From: Corinectria fuckeliana
Taxonomy: Eukaryota > Ascomycota > Sordariomycetes > Hypocreales > Nectriaceae
Direction: 5' to 3'
DNA: 64,000 nt
NCBI GenBank assembly: GCA_019137255.1
Contig: WPDH01000084.1
Location: 175,025 to 239,024 of the forward strand
The stretch's first letter is position 1. Each line of letters opens with the position of its first letter. This document shows positions 22,439 through 33,739 of the stretch, in pieces. The notes below the pieces were generated by a model, which ran no database searches, had not been told where the DNA came from, and saw only the letters and a list, made by a program, of their open reading frames with translations. Both the position numbers and the translations under genes were made by a program.

Positions 22439-23891
22439 ATGCCCGTACGGCCGCCGCTCGAGCCCCCTCCCAACATCGACGCCGGTGAACCCAGCTACAT
22501 CGACATCCGACATCCTGCGTACCCCGACAGCGAGCCGGCGCTGCTGCGCTTCGCTGCGATCGATGGTGATGATGGAGATGGGGTCGACTTTGAGGTCGCG
22601 CTGGTTGCATGTGGCATTATCACGGGCAATACCTGGTACTCTGGGTACCTTGCGGAGATGGACGCTGGGGGAAAGTACGTGAAGGTCGACCGGTCTACGA
22701 CCGATGTTCTAAGAGGACGGACGTGTTACTATTTTGTTGATGAACAACGACCAGGCTGTAGGTCTATCTCGTGGCCCTTCTTACCTTTGCTATGGCCGGG
22801 GAGCTGACAATGTTCACCATAGACAAGTACCCCGTCATCCCCTCGTTCGATCACTGGCGTTTCCCACATGGAAACCTCCCATTTGTCTGGAGCAACATCA
22901 ACATACCACAAGCGAGTCGTTCGAAGCTCAAGAGGAAGATTGCTGCGCAGGACCGAGATGAGACATGCCGTATCTCGAGACACGCAAGCGCTCTCGAGGT
23001 GGCGCATTTCGTGCCCGTGGCAGACGAGAAGTGGTTCGCATCTAATAAAATGGACCAGTATGTTGTCGAGCCTGTGAACTTCACCCCTGCTGATATTGTC
23101 TGTCTAGATATGTCAAGTCTGGCTCCGAAACAAAGCCCACAGAAGACCCGACTAACCTAATTACCCTCCGCCGTGACCTCCACTACCTCTTCGATACCCG
23201 CCGCTTTACATTCGTTCCGAAGTACGACACAGCTAGCCAAGGGAGGAGTCTAGCCCTCCATATTTTTTCCCCGGACGACAATCCGGACCTTGTTCCTCTC
23301 TACCACAACCGGTCTCCCGCACCGCTCTCGGGCATTTCCATCGAGCATGTCTTTGCGCGGTTCGCGTGGACCATCTTCTCCGACAAGACGCTGCGCTTCT
23401 TCAAGGGCGTGGCCGAGTATGCGGTCCTTCTGTTCGACCCTCAGGCAGGCAAGATGATCGAGACCAAGCTTAGATCGCCCGAGGTACGGATGTCACTTAA
23501 GATCTTTGGTCCGTCGAGTCGCACGCCGAGTCCGAAAAAGAGGCCGCGGGATCAGTCAGCGGAAGATGATCAGTCCTGGACAGAGGAGGAAGACGATGTA
23601 TCTGTTGCTTCAGACTGGGAACCATCGCGTGGACGACGGCGGAAGCGCAGTTGGGATTACTTCAACAGTGATGCTCCGCCAGAGTTGGTCCAGTCATTTA
23701 TCTCGACGGAGTCAGATCGGAGTGAGAGCCAAGACGGCATTGCCGAGAGGTCAGAGTTGGAAGTGAGGCCCCGTGACTCTCACGATGCCGCCGCGACTCG
23801 TCATTACACGACGCCTGGGAAGATCGCTCGTGATGTAGTGGAACGGCCACGGAAGCGAATCGATATGGGGCCGACGAGGGATGAGGGTTGA
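22439..23891 (+). CDS. fungal HNH endonuclease-domain protein
   Basis: Three exons, 22439-22757, 22823-23057 and 23108-23891, give 445 residues. Introns are 65 and 50 nt with GTAGGT and GTATGT donors. The N-terminal part (GEPSYIDIRHPAYP, then VALVACGIITGN) is the lineage-specific start of a large fungal family. The nuclease core is DETCRISRHASALEVAHFVP, spacing of about 40 residues, then DPTNLITLRRDLHYLFDTRRF: this supplies the H, N and H of the HNH fold (HNH_2 type), with the metal-binding histidines in VAHFVP and LHYLFD. The C-terminal 160 residues are charged and probably disordered, with Lys/Arg patches (KKRPRDQ, RGRRRKRSW) that may act as nuclear localisation signals. Targets and biological role of this family are unknown; many copies occur in plant-associated ascomycetes. 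Confidence 0.85.
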
Positions 23892-24699
23892 ATGATCTAA
23901 TGACCTGCAAAACAACCCTTCGCTGCGCACTCGTGGAATCTTTCCAAGAGCCGGTGGCTTGAGGCACGTCTTGTATTGGCACGGGGTACCGAGGATGATT
24001 CTGACCTGGCGCGACCCCGTGACAGTGCAAGGCTTGACGCACTTCCTCGTTGGCATGAGTTTTGCTCTGTCCGTGGAAACTTGACTAAGGGCAGTCAGAC
24101 TCTGCTCAGTCATCATCATCTGTCACCGAGGCCTCTACTCAAGGATTTAAGTTGGGAACGGGGCCCCGTTCCTTTACCCTCTCTCTTCGGCCTGGAAGGG
24201 GTCCGTTCCCAGATTGGTTATTTTACACGACACGCGAAACGAGGCCTATTCCCAACGCGGTGATCTATGCCATCCTAGTAGACATCAGTGAACGTAGGAA
24301 GCATCAATTATGAACCAATCTTTCCATCGTTCATCTCGTCACTCTCTTGCCATGCTCTTTGGCAAGGACTTTAGCAAGGTCAAAGCAAGAAATAGAGACG
24401 CGTAATTCTTGTGGTTTACTTAGGACTACGCGGCATGCTGGTCAGTCTCATCGCGTCGTCTGCCCTTGAGCTCCGGTATGAAGAACTAGGTGCATGTTAT
24501 AGTCAAGAACGCGATACCAAGGACAGGTCCATCTTTGATCAAACAAAGGCCGTACTGGTGGTTGGGAACATTTCCCCGAATATGACTAAGACCCACGACG
24601 AGCGAGTTCTGTGGGCCAAGTGGGCGCAGACCGAGGAGCTTCTTCATATATGTCCATTGTAAGAGCCCAATCTATGAGGAGGCATCTACACGACGCCTT
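23892..24699. other. intergenic, mostly unrecognised
   Basis: No convincing gene. A reading frame at about 24420-24662 without ATG (LRGMLVSLIASSALELRYEE...) might be the upstream part of the following relic, but I cannot show it. Confidence 0.4.
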
Positions 24700-24990
24700 G
24701 TGGCTACTAACATTCTTAAGGAAATAGACTGGTTGCCTAACCTATGCCTCTCCTTAACAATATGTGCGCTCGGCACCATCGCCAGACCGCTTGGCCCAAG
24801 TCTAGATACAAAGCCGGATACAGTCGCCTACATGGAATACCAAAACTACTTCGAGGCAGCACAAAGAATAATCGGCTCGCTCTTTTGTCATTCGGACATT
24901 GTTGGAGCATAGTGTTCGTTCCTCTCCGGCGTATACATGATATGCATCTATCAGCCCGTTGTGGCCTGGCGGTTCTTTTCACAAGCCCTC
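24700..24990 (+). pseudogene. remnant of fungal transcription-factor domain
   Basis: One frame reads LCLSLTICALGTIARPLGPS, YFEAAQRIIGSLFCHSDIVGA, a TAG, then CSFLSGVYMICIYQPVVAWR, FFSQALAAC, a second TAG, then TLPF. This order (CALG-ARP, YF-KAQR-IGSL, FLSG-Y, QP--AWRFF-QAL-AC) is the middle-homology region of Zn2Cys6 regulators. Each TAG stands where a CAG would read well, matching C-to-T RIP change. No zinc cluster was found upstream. The frame stays open to 25290 but I do not recognise that part. Confidence 0.5.
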
Positions 24991-25607
24991 GCGGCGTGCT
25001 AGACCCTGCCGTTCCTACCGAGGGCTCACCATGTCATGGCGTTAATATCAAAGTACTCGGCCGAGATCTCGCTTAGGAGACTTTCTAGCAGAGTTTGCAA
25101 TGAGATCCTGGAACTGCATCGAAGCGTAATAGTATTGCTTGGCGCTAGACTGCTCGGGTGTGAAATGCCTCAAGGGTGGCAACAGGCGACGTTGCAAGTT
25201 GTGCAGCTGTTAGGTCTCTGGGATGAGATCCCGGAACTGCCCCAAATGAAGGCGTCCCTGCAGCAGACCTTGACGAGCCTTGAAGACTAGGATGATTCTG
25301 GGAGTCTTGCTGTATCATTGACTGCACGATGATATGCACCTTGACCGAGGGGCTCCGGAAGAAGCCCGAGCAGTTTGGAGCAAATTACTACCGACATCTA
25401 CCGCAGAGTACTGTATGAAATGGTGAATCCCCAGTATCTCAAGTCCCTCTGCGTCTCAGCTGATCAACTGATTCGATCCGCTACCCCGCAATTCGACGCG
25501 TGGTGCCAAGCGCCTCGGGGAGTGTCGCTCGGATCCCGATACGCCATTCCCCATACGCCGCGGAATAATAGCAATCCAACTTACCCGGGTTACAGTGAAA
25601 TCACTCG
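24991..25607. other. intergenic, unrecognised open frame
   Basis: An ATG frame at 25036-25290 runs in phase with the relic but shows no domain I know. The rest is promoter of the GH5 gene. Confidence 0.4.
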
Positions 25608-25614
25608 TATATAA
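25608..25614 (+). promoter_or_regulatory. TATA box of GH5 gene
   Basis: TATATAA, 134-140 nt before the ATG at 25748. Confidence 0.45.
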
Positions 25615-25747
25615 CAGGCCCTGGTTCTTCTCTTTCGAGAACAAATCCGGCAGAAACGAAGAGACCTTCTACGCTCCCCTCGCAGTATAGATCTTTGATT
25701 GCCCACGTCTGCATGCGCATACTTCAACCAAAGGCGACTCCGACAAT

Positions 25748-27217
25748 ATGGCAGACACATCCTCACCCCTCGGAAACAGGCCCTGCACCATGCTGCGAGT
25801 AGATGGGACTCGCATCGTCGACCCCTCCGGCGAGACGGTTATTCTCAAAGGAGCCGGCTTGGGCGGCATGCTTAACATGGAAAACTTCATCACCGGATAC
25901 TCTGGCCACGAACACGAACACCGCGCGCAGCTCACCGAGGTGCTGGGCGAGGAGAAGGCCACATTCTTCTTCGATCGCCTCATTCACCATTTCTTCACCG
26001 AGGCCGACGCCGCCTACTTCGCCTCTCTGGGCCTCAACTGCATTCGCATCCCTTTCAACTACCGCCACTTTATCGACGACATGAACCCCAGCGTCGTGAA
26101 CGAGAAGGGCTTCCGATTCTTGGACCGCTGCGTAGAGATTTGTGCCAAGCAGAATCTTTACGTCATCCTCGATCTGCACGCCGTTCCCGGAGGGCAGAAC
26201 CAAGACTGGCACAGCGATTCTGGACTCGCGAGAGCGCTGTTCTGGGAATTCAAGGACCACCAAGACAGGGTTATTCAATTGTGGGAAGCCCTCGCGAAAC
26301 ATTACAAGGACAACCCAGTCATTGCCGGATACAACCCTCTTAACGAGCCAGCCGACCCTCACAAGACATCCTCTGGACATTACGGTGCGAGATTGGTCCA
26401 GTGGTATGAGCGAGCTGAGAAGGCCATCCGCGCCATCGACCCCAAACACATTCTCTTTATCGATGGAAACACGTATGCTATGGACTTCCGCGCTTTCCCG
26501 GACAAGCCTCTACCAAACACGGTCTATGCCTGCCACGACTATAGCATGATGGGCTTCCCCGTTCCGGAGCAGTTTGAAGGAACACCAGACCAGAAGGATA
26601 AGCTCCGCTCAAGCTTTGAGCGAAAGGTGCAGTTTATGAGGGAGAAGAAAGTCCCCATCTGGAACGGCGAATTTGGCCCCGTGTACCAAAACGAGCAAAA
26701 AGAAGGAGCCGAGGCTGTCAAGACGAACGCTAAGAGATTCGCGCTCCTGGAGGAACAGCTCGCCATCTACCGCGAGACCGGCGTCAGTTGGTCGATCTGG
26801 CTGTACAAAGACATTGGATACCAAGGGATGGTGTATGTTGACCCCGAATCACCGTACATGCGGCTCATGCAGGGTTTCGTGGAGAAGAAGCAGCGTCTGG
26901 GTCTCGACTTCTGGGGGGTCGTCAACAAGGACAGCGTGAAGCCCCTTTATGACCCGTTCCTGCAAGGCTTGAAGGAGATGGTCATGGAGAAGTACCAGAA
27001 CGCAAAGTACCCCAAGATCTGGAAGTTTGAGCGTCAGTTTGAGAGGGTAGTACGCGAGTGCCTGCTGAGCGAGTACGTCGGCTGGGATATGGCTGAGCTG
27101 TTTAGGGGCAAGAATGAGGAGGAGCTCGAGGAGCTTGCGGCGAGCTTCGCGTTGGGAAATTGCAAGATGCGGGATGGGCTGAACACGATTTTGAAGCTAG
27201 ATGCGACAAAGAAGTAG
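25748..27217 (+). CDS. GH5-family glycoside hydrolase, intracellular
   Basis: Single-exon, 489-residue (beta/alpha)8 glycosidase of family GH5. Motifs: VILKGAGLGGMLNMENFITG after a short N-terminus, LGLNCIRIPFNYRHF, VILDLHAVPGGQNQDWHSD, the acid/base site YNPLNEP with E200, and the nucleophile site PIWNGEFGP with E308; ACHDYSMMGFP carries the conserved His/Tyr of the active site. No signal peptide is present, unlike secreted exo-1,3-beta-glucanases, so a cytosolic or wall-turnover/glycolipid role is more likely. Fungal genomes carry conserved GH5 proteins of this length of undetermined substrate, often labelled endoglucanase or cellulase-like. Substrate is open. Upstream is a transcription-factor relic, downstream a membrane-protein gene in opposite orientation. 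Confidence 0.88.
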   Translation: MADTSSPLGNRPCTMLRVDGTRIVDPSGETVILKGAGLGGMLNMENFITGYSGHEHEHRAQLTEVLGEEKATFFFDRLIHHFFTEADAAYFASLGLNCIRIPFNYRHFIDDMNPSVVNEKGFRFLDRCVEICAKQNLYVILDLHAVPGGQNQDWHSDSGLARALFWEFKDHQDRVIQLWEALAKHYKDNPVIAGYNPLNEPADPHKTSSGHYGARLVQWYERAEKAIRAIDPKHILFIDGNTYAMDFRAFPDKPLPNTVYACHDYSMMGFPVPEQFEGTPDQKDKLRSSFERKVQFMREKKVPIWNGEFGPVYQNEQKEGAEAVKTNAKRFALLEEQLAIYRETGVSWSIWLYKDIGYQGMVYVDPESPYMRLMQGFVEKKQRLGLDFWGVVNKDSVKPLYDPFLQGLKEMVMEKYQNAKYPKIWKFERQFERVVRECLLSEYVGWDMAELFRGKNEEELEELAASFALGNCKMRDGLNTILKLDATKK

Positions 27218-27573
27218 ATTAGAATTAGGCATGTTGATCATGATTAGATGAGTCACATCCTCTTCCGTGGACAGGGATGCTCGATCGTGATACAGATAAT
27301 GGGGTAACGGCTTTTCCGCTCTGTGGTTGGAAAGCAAACGTTGCTACACCTAGTACAAGTGATTAATTCGTCAAACTACGAGGTACGTTACAGCCTCCGC
27401 AACGTAAGCGCAGGTAGCACCAAGTCTCGGTCTGAGACTTTGTGGGAAAACGTAGGTTAGAAGCTGGAGATTAACCTATAGAATACATGATACGTAAACA
27501 CTAATATCCCGTCACAATACCTTCGTTCCTCCCTAGACTATGACCCTCATAGTTCACAGCAGAGAACAAAGGT
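27218..27573. other. short convergent intergenic region
   Basis: 3' ends of the GH5 gene and the membrane-protein gene. Nothing recognised. Confidence 0.5.
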
Positions 27574-29014
27574 TCACTGCTCGTATCCGCCGCGGAAATG
27601 CAACTTTCTCGTAGAACTGCTTCGACTTTCGAGATCATCCCTGTCATCCCTCTCCAAAGCAGGAGTTCTGTCAACTGTCGTCTGGACCGTTTTCCTGATT
27701 CCGTGCTCGACAACTCCAGGGTCGGCACCGAAACGGAGTTCAACACCTAGGTCGCTGTCTCGATCGCCAACTACAATTGGCGTCCTGTTACCCCCGTGGA
27801 AAGCTGGGTTGTTTCCCTTGGATAATGTATGGGACACCCCTGCCTTTCCACTAGTTCCAAGGCTCCTAGACTTTAGGCCTGTCATTGAATGCCTGTGAGA
27901 AGCGTCTCCGCTTCCACTGCCGCCCGACGACCGCACGATCTTGGTGATGAGATCGGCCATCTGCATTTCGATCTGCAGCTTAAGGAGGTAGCAGACCGGG
28001 TGAAACGAGAGGTAGCTAAGATGACTGTTAGAAACTTGTCAAGATGTCTTTCATGCTGTTCTGGTGGGATCCACAGGCCAGCCAGGAACGTAACAGCACA
28101 AGGCGAACACAGTCTGAATTGAAGCAGAGGGAGGGTTAGTACATACACTAAGCTGTTTGGCAGTGACATGAGGCCGACAAGAACAACCTGCAGAACTTTG
28201 TAAGCATTGGGACCAAACAATACAGGGGGTAACATGCATCCAATGATAGAGATATGAAGATCAACACCAAGTTCATGCGGTACAAAGGAACATATTTGCC
28301 AAGGCCGTTGTTGATGAGCCGAGACCGAACCAAGTAGATGAAGTAGCCGTTCAAAATGCCATCGACGATAGCAAATATGACCTTCTCGCACCGGTCCCAG
28401 ATGCTGTTGAGGTGGATCCATCTTTGGTTGATTTGTAGACGAGCCGGCATCCAAATGACGAAGACGCTGATGTTGACGGCGAGGATTACAGCGAATACCA
28501 TCCACTTTAGTCTGGTCGCTCGTCCCGGAACAACCATTAGAAGACCAAGTCGATTCATGATTATTTGGAGAAGGAGCTGTACTTGGATAGCCCAGAACAG
28601 TGCTGTCGGACCGACGTGTCAGATGGGTGTGGAAGCGAATGGAAGGGGAAGCGTACCGACGTTGAAATAGAAGCCGAAGCTGTGACGAGGCACCATCAGT
28701 ATTGTTCAGCTATGAATAAGGGCGGAGTGAAATGGCACATCCTACCTTGGGTTGATCCATTGTCTCTGAAAGAGCCAAGCCAGCACGCCCAGAACCATGC
28801 TGCTGAGCCAAACTCCCCAGAGCATGACAACGTACACCGTGATACGTTGTGACCGTCGCCATGATATCAAGCTCTGGGTCCCTGCTGTTCCGGCCGAGAA
28901 CAAGGCAGCTCCCAGCGAGAAGCCCCAGAATATGCTGGAGATGTTCATCTCAGTCTTGCTTGGGACCTCCCGGACGTACGAGTCCGGGATCAAAAAGCCG
29001 TACGTTGCGCCCAT
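27574..29014 (-). CDS. seven-helix integral membrane protein
   Basis: Five exons on the minus strand: 29014-28746, 28679-28657, 28602-28238, 28187-28147 and 28015-27574; 379 residues. About seven hydrophobic helices are visible: MNISSIFWGFSLGAALFSAG, VYVVMLWGVWLSSMVLGVLA, FYFNVALFWAIQVQLLLQII, WMVFAVILAVNISVFVIWMP, KVIFAIVDGILNGYFIYLVR, LVLIFISLSLDVVLVGLM and a last one around SLVYLSFHPVCYLLKL. The C-terminal 140 residues are Ser/Arg-rich and probably cytosolic (LQIEMQMADLITKIVR then disordered). This matches a fungal integral-membrane family related in layout to PTH11/rhodopsin-type receptors; ligand unknown. Intron 3 (28237-28188) appears to use a GC donor (GCATGT), phase 0; the GT alternative would make a 38 nt intron, which is too short. 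Confidence 0.8.
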
Positions 29015-32000
29015 GGCAGAACAAACGAGTGAGTGGCCGGGAGGTGAGAGACGACGATACAGGTAAGAACCTTTAGACTCGTAGGGTAGAACAGCTGAGA
29101 CTGCAGACCACTCTAATATAATATGTAGATTAGCACGGACGGCCCCGGAAACGAAGGAACTAGGCTTACGAGTCTTATGGAGCAGAGGAAAAAGTATGGA
29201 GCCCCCCGGATCATCAAGCGCCTTGCTTTGACCACGGCAGTTGGGAGTTAACGCCGATCTTTAGCTTCTGGTCGCGCGGATGATTGCACGATTAGAGGGA
29301 CAGTTTGGGGAATGGCTAAGCATGCCGTAGCGCAGGGGTTCTCGGGTTTCTTGATGCGAAGACATCTTGGCATGCGATGGCTAGAATTACCAGATCTCTG
29401 GGCCACCGAGAAGCTCTACATGAGCATACTTGGGCCCCTTGATCATCCGTCCAGGAGATGGGCTAAATCATGCAACGAGTCGTGATATGCGGGGAAGGGG
29501 AAGACCCAGATAAGACAGCTTGTGCGCGAAGACAAAGTCAAGGACGAATCAAGATGTCTCAAATCAGAACCAATTGGAATGCTTCCGTCCAGCTTACCAT
29601 GCACGCTTGCTGGTATATCACACCTAGTCCAGGCTGGGACGAAGATCGCTAGCCACGACTCGCGCTGAGCAGAAGCCACAGGAATCTCTATCTTTACTCA
29701 AAAGAGAGCTAGCCCAGGGACACGGGCAGGCTCGATTGCCGAGGCCTGGATCGAATGAGGCCACTTTCTGGAGTCTAGACAACTTGATTGACAGTCCGAG
29801 AACAAACACTAGGCTGAGGGATGCGGGGATGCTGCAACCAGCTTCGTGGATATTAGTCTGCGTCAAAGCGGAGCGAGTCATTGCGGACTGATGGGCTAGC
29901 CGTCTTCTCCGCCGACGCTATTTACAGCCCAGTCTGGGGCCCAGTCTGGGGAAGTGGATTGGTTATGGCAGGTAGTAATGCTTCTGACCAGGGGCATCCG
30001 GGGATCAGTATCCGAAATTAAGATGTTCACGGTTTGCTATGCTATGTAAACTTAGATTTCTACCCATCAAACAGTAGCTTCATAATAGTGAACGACCTGT
30101 AGCTTGAAAGCGGTAAGGCTAGATGACCCTACAGAAAGCCTCGTCCACCCCCTGGTGGCTAAGGGTTCTAGGCGTAGCGCCCGCTATGGCCATATAATTT
30201 CTACTCAGTGATGCTTTGATATCATAGATAAGCACCCCTTTAAACAAGTTACAAGCTGCGCGTCCGTGGCCAAGCTGTACAGCGCCTTGGTAAGATGGCT
30301 GAACGGTTGCCGCCACATTGGCGAAAGCAAGCCGAGTTTCCGTCTAGCTCACAACCCTTCAGGCCAGCATTTCCTCCAACCCCGCATCTACTAGAGATAA
30401 CAAAGCATGGGCTCATAATCTGGTTCTCGACTGAGGTAGCGTGTCCTGTTGCCCAGGGGTTGAAGCCGTTGCCCTCATGCGCTTCGCAGTGCCCAACTGT
30501 GCCTGCAACTTTCGCTGATCACAGCTTAGCCCTTGGGACACGAATCGGAGCACCTTTGAGCCCGAATCAAACTTGCCTCTGCAAAAGGTATTGAGGTCGG
30601 GACCGAGCTTGGGAACGGGTTCCAACTTATCAAGTGAGGAGTTCCATCATGGCAGGGGGCGGTCAAGTTGGTCAATGACAAATGAAACGGACGCAACCGT
30701 GAGCCATTCTGACAGTAGCAGATAACAATGCAAAAGGAACTTCTATGCGAACTGACTACAGTCCTAACCCGTATCTAAATCTCGGCCTTGTCGTCCGCCT
30801 CAACTAACTTTGGTCCTGGTTAGGTCAACTAATATCCAACATGGGATTAAATGCTTTCAGCGCTGGACGAGCATCAGCTAATTCGCTGACTAAACTGGGT
30901 CTCCAACATCAAATTGCATAAGCCTAACTACGAGTTTCTTGGAGCAATTCGCCACGGTACTCTTCCATCTACCACGAGAATAATAGATGCTTCAACACTG
31001 AACAAGCACCAGCCCCTATATGAAACCTATTTTTTTATTGAAAGAGCTATGGCTCATGAGAGCGAAGCCTATTCGCTAGGCCAGATCCTGTCTTTGAGTC
31101 TTGAACAGTCCTCGCTCGATGTTCGGACCAAGAAGCTGCTTCACCCTTGGACGACCTACTCGAGTTCTCCCGCAACGGCAGTTCCGAGGAGTTCATGAGT
31201 CACCTACATCGAGATCCGACTTTGCCGAAGATAACGATGACTAGAGCGATGCCCAGCACGAAGCTTGCCTCTCACATGAGCTGCAGGATATCTTTGAGAC
31301 CGAAACAAGTGCTTACGCGAAACATGCTCGTCGTCAAGGAACTCTTATTCCCCAATTGTACAGCACTGTTTCGATAAGCGTGTTCCCATCTGACGGCAAA
31401 GTGGGTCCAAGCCCGGAGCTATTTGAAGTGCCAGGAATATTGTCGAATGGACTTTTACAATGCGACTCCAGCTTTGCACTGCCTCCATCCGATTCACGTC
31501 CTGGGGTCAACTAACAGGATTAGCATCTCCATCAAATCATCTGTCAGAGTAGCAAGCCGAGTATCCATAATGTGTCCACTACATCATCCTGTCTAGACTA
31601 AGTTGGCGCCTAAAAAGCTGATATCCAATAAAGGGCTGGTACTATCAAATCACGCCATTCACCAACAACGTCACGGCTCGACCTTTCGTTGGTGGAGCAC
31701 CGGTCTGTCCATTCAACGTCGGTCATGTCCTTGATTATTGCAGCCATTCGGTCCGAGTGCTATACTTTTCATGACTCGAGACTGTAAGCAGTTGGCCACG
31801 CCAGGGCGAGTGTGTGTTGTGTATCGTTACGCACCCCATTGTAAGTAATTACGCCAAGTTTGCACAAGAATGTACCTCTGCAACGCAGTATTAACTGTTA
31901 TCGTAGCTATCTAGGTATCCCGGCAACAAGACACGAGACTTGGCGCACGGGTCGACAGTGTAAACCCCCTATGGAGGTGACTACAGTAATTAACAGGCCA

Positions 32001-32159
32001 AAGTCTCCGTACACCTTCTAATTGTACCAACAGAGGATTGGGTGGTCTAGTGAACCGAATCTGGATGAGGTGCACTGGCTAAATAAGAATAAGGCGGATG
32101 TCATCTGAGCGTAAGAGGGTCTTCCTTGGCTGTAAATTTACCCAATTCTCATATAAGTT
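29015..32159. other. 3.1 kb gene-poor region, nothing firmly recognised
   Basis: Only short interrupted frames. Frames at 30914-31200 and 31147-31377 (the second with DDLLEFSRNGSSEEFMSHL) overlap out of phase like a decayed gene, but I cannot name a family. No tRNA, array or terminal repeats seen. Confidence 0.45.
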
Positions 32160-33739
32160 CTATAGATGAGACTCACGCTTAAGCTGAGCAGTCTTTTCTT
32201 GGAATCGCTTCACGGTTTGTCTAATGGCGAGGTCAAGCAAGACATCCTCACTGCCACCAGGTATTCTTGCACCCGGGACTTCACGATAGATTTCTTCGTA
32301 CGTGCATTAGCTTTTGCTGCAGATAAAGATGTGAAGGCCAAGATTACTCACTTTCGATAAGCTCTCCCTGACCGGATCGTGTATAGCCATTTCCACCAAA
32401 CAAGAGGACTGCACATCTCGCGCATTCGTCCAGCACCATGCCGGCATTCGCCTTGCACATGGCTGTGAGTCCGCCGAGTTCTTTATCGGCATCTGCCTTT
32501 TCCATTTGTGTCAGCTGATAGGCAAAGGACTCGACCCATGCAGACTGAGACTCGAGCGCGGCGGCGCACTTGGCGAGGCGATGGCGGACGACTGGCTGAT
32601 CCATCAAGGGCTGGCGAAGGATTAGCAATCTCCATAGCGATATAGCACCAAGAAAACATGTGAATAATCACCTTTCCAAATGCCTCCCGCTTCAAGCAGT
32701 AGGAAAAGGCGGTGTTCAATGCCACCCTAGCTTGACGGGTCACGCCGACGGCGATGAACAGGCGCTCATGGTTGAAATTGTTCATGACGTACTTCATGCC
32801 GTCCCCTTCCTTGCCGATGAGGTTCTCGCGCGGGACCTTGACATCGTCAAGCTCAATGAAGGAGGTCCCGGCTGCAATTTGTCCAGCCACCTTCAGCCAA
32901 CGCCTGGTAACGCCAGTGTAGTCTTTGAGGGGCACGACGAGGAGGGAAATGCCCTTTGCACCGGACTTTTCGCCGCCCGTACGGACAGCCATTGTGGCAG
33001 AGTCGGCCATCATGCCGTTGGTGATCCATTTCTTTGCTCCGTTGACAACGTAGTAGCGCCCGCAATCACGTAGTTGAGCAGTCGTGGTGATGTTTGCGAC
33101 GTCCGAGCCGGCACTATTGGAAGCGGAGCCCGTCAGCCTGAAGTTGAGCTTCGTGAAATCTTACATATTGACTTACTCGGGCTCCGTGATAGCGATGCAC
33201 GACCGCGTTTTCCCGAGGAGAAGATCCGGGAGGAATCTATCTTGCAGCTGCCTGTCGGCATACCGTATCAACGGAGGCACGCCAAAAGCCATGCCCGTCG
33301 TGATACCGCCACTTGGTCCGGCAAGCCCAGCACGGCTCATCTGGATTATTTCCGAGGTTAGCTTGTTTTCCAGCAACTGTCAGAGTACCTTCTACAGCAT
33401 AGTCACCTCATCGGCCTAGATCAATCCATGAAGAGCGTCCCAGTCCTCGACGGCGATGTCTCCAGGCATGTGCGTGGTGCCGACTTTGCGGAGCCACTCG
33501 ACAGGCAATGGCGCCGGCAAAGCTGGCAGGACAAAGTTCCCGCGAGAGAACGTGGCGAAGACGTGGGGAGGAAGCTCCTCGGCCGTCTCCCATTCCAGCG
33601 CGAACCTGTTGAGGTTCTTGTCGATGAACTCCCTGCATGCGCGCTGCAGCTTGCGATGCGACGCTTTGAAGTAGGGTGAAGGGAGGCCATTCAGCCACGG
33701 CGGCTCAGCGAAGGGCACTGGCACGTTGGAGTCGGACAT
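32160..33739 (-). pseudogene. acyl-CoA dehydrogenase with one internal stop
   Basis: Five exons: 33739-33407, 33340-33177, 33113-32672, 32610-32352 and 32293-32160, summing to 444 codons. All introns are GT-AG; intron 1 (66 nt) has a GCTAACC branch site. The protein is a full fungal acyl-CoA dehydrogenase: FAEPPWLNGLPSPYFKASH at the start, GPSGGITTGMAFGVPP, CIAITEPDAGSDVANITTT (FAD/substrate loop), YYVVNGAKKWITNGM, FNHERLFIAVGVTRQAR, REAFGKPLMDQPVVRHRLA, VLLFGGNGYT and IYREVPGARIPGGSEDVLLD with the likely catalytic acid. The only lesion is TAG at 33418-33416, codon 108, between HGLI and ADEMSRAG. Every other codon and splice site looks functional, so the loss is very recent, or the base is a sequencing error or recoded stop. 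The role would be alpha,beta-oxidation of an acyl-CoA, first step of beta-oxidation. Confidence 0.8.

Noticed and set aside
30914..31377. Two overlapping frames that look like a decayed gene
   Set aside because: I could not match any protein family, so it is not listed as a pseudogene.
33377..33406. 30 nt intron 1 in the acyl-CoA dehydrogenase
   Set aside because: Too short. The acceptor CCAG at 33341-33344 gives a 66 nt intron with GCTAACC and restores ADEMSRAGLAGPSGG.
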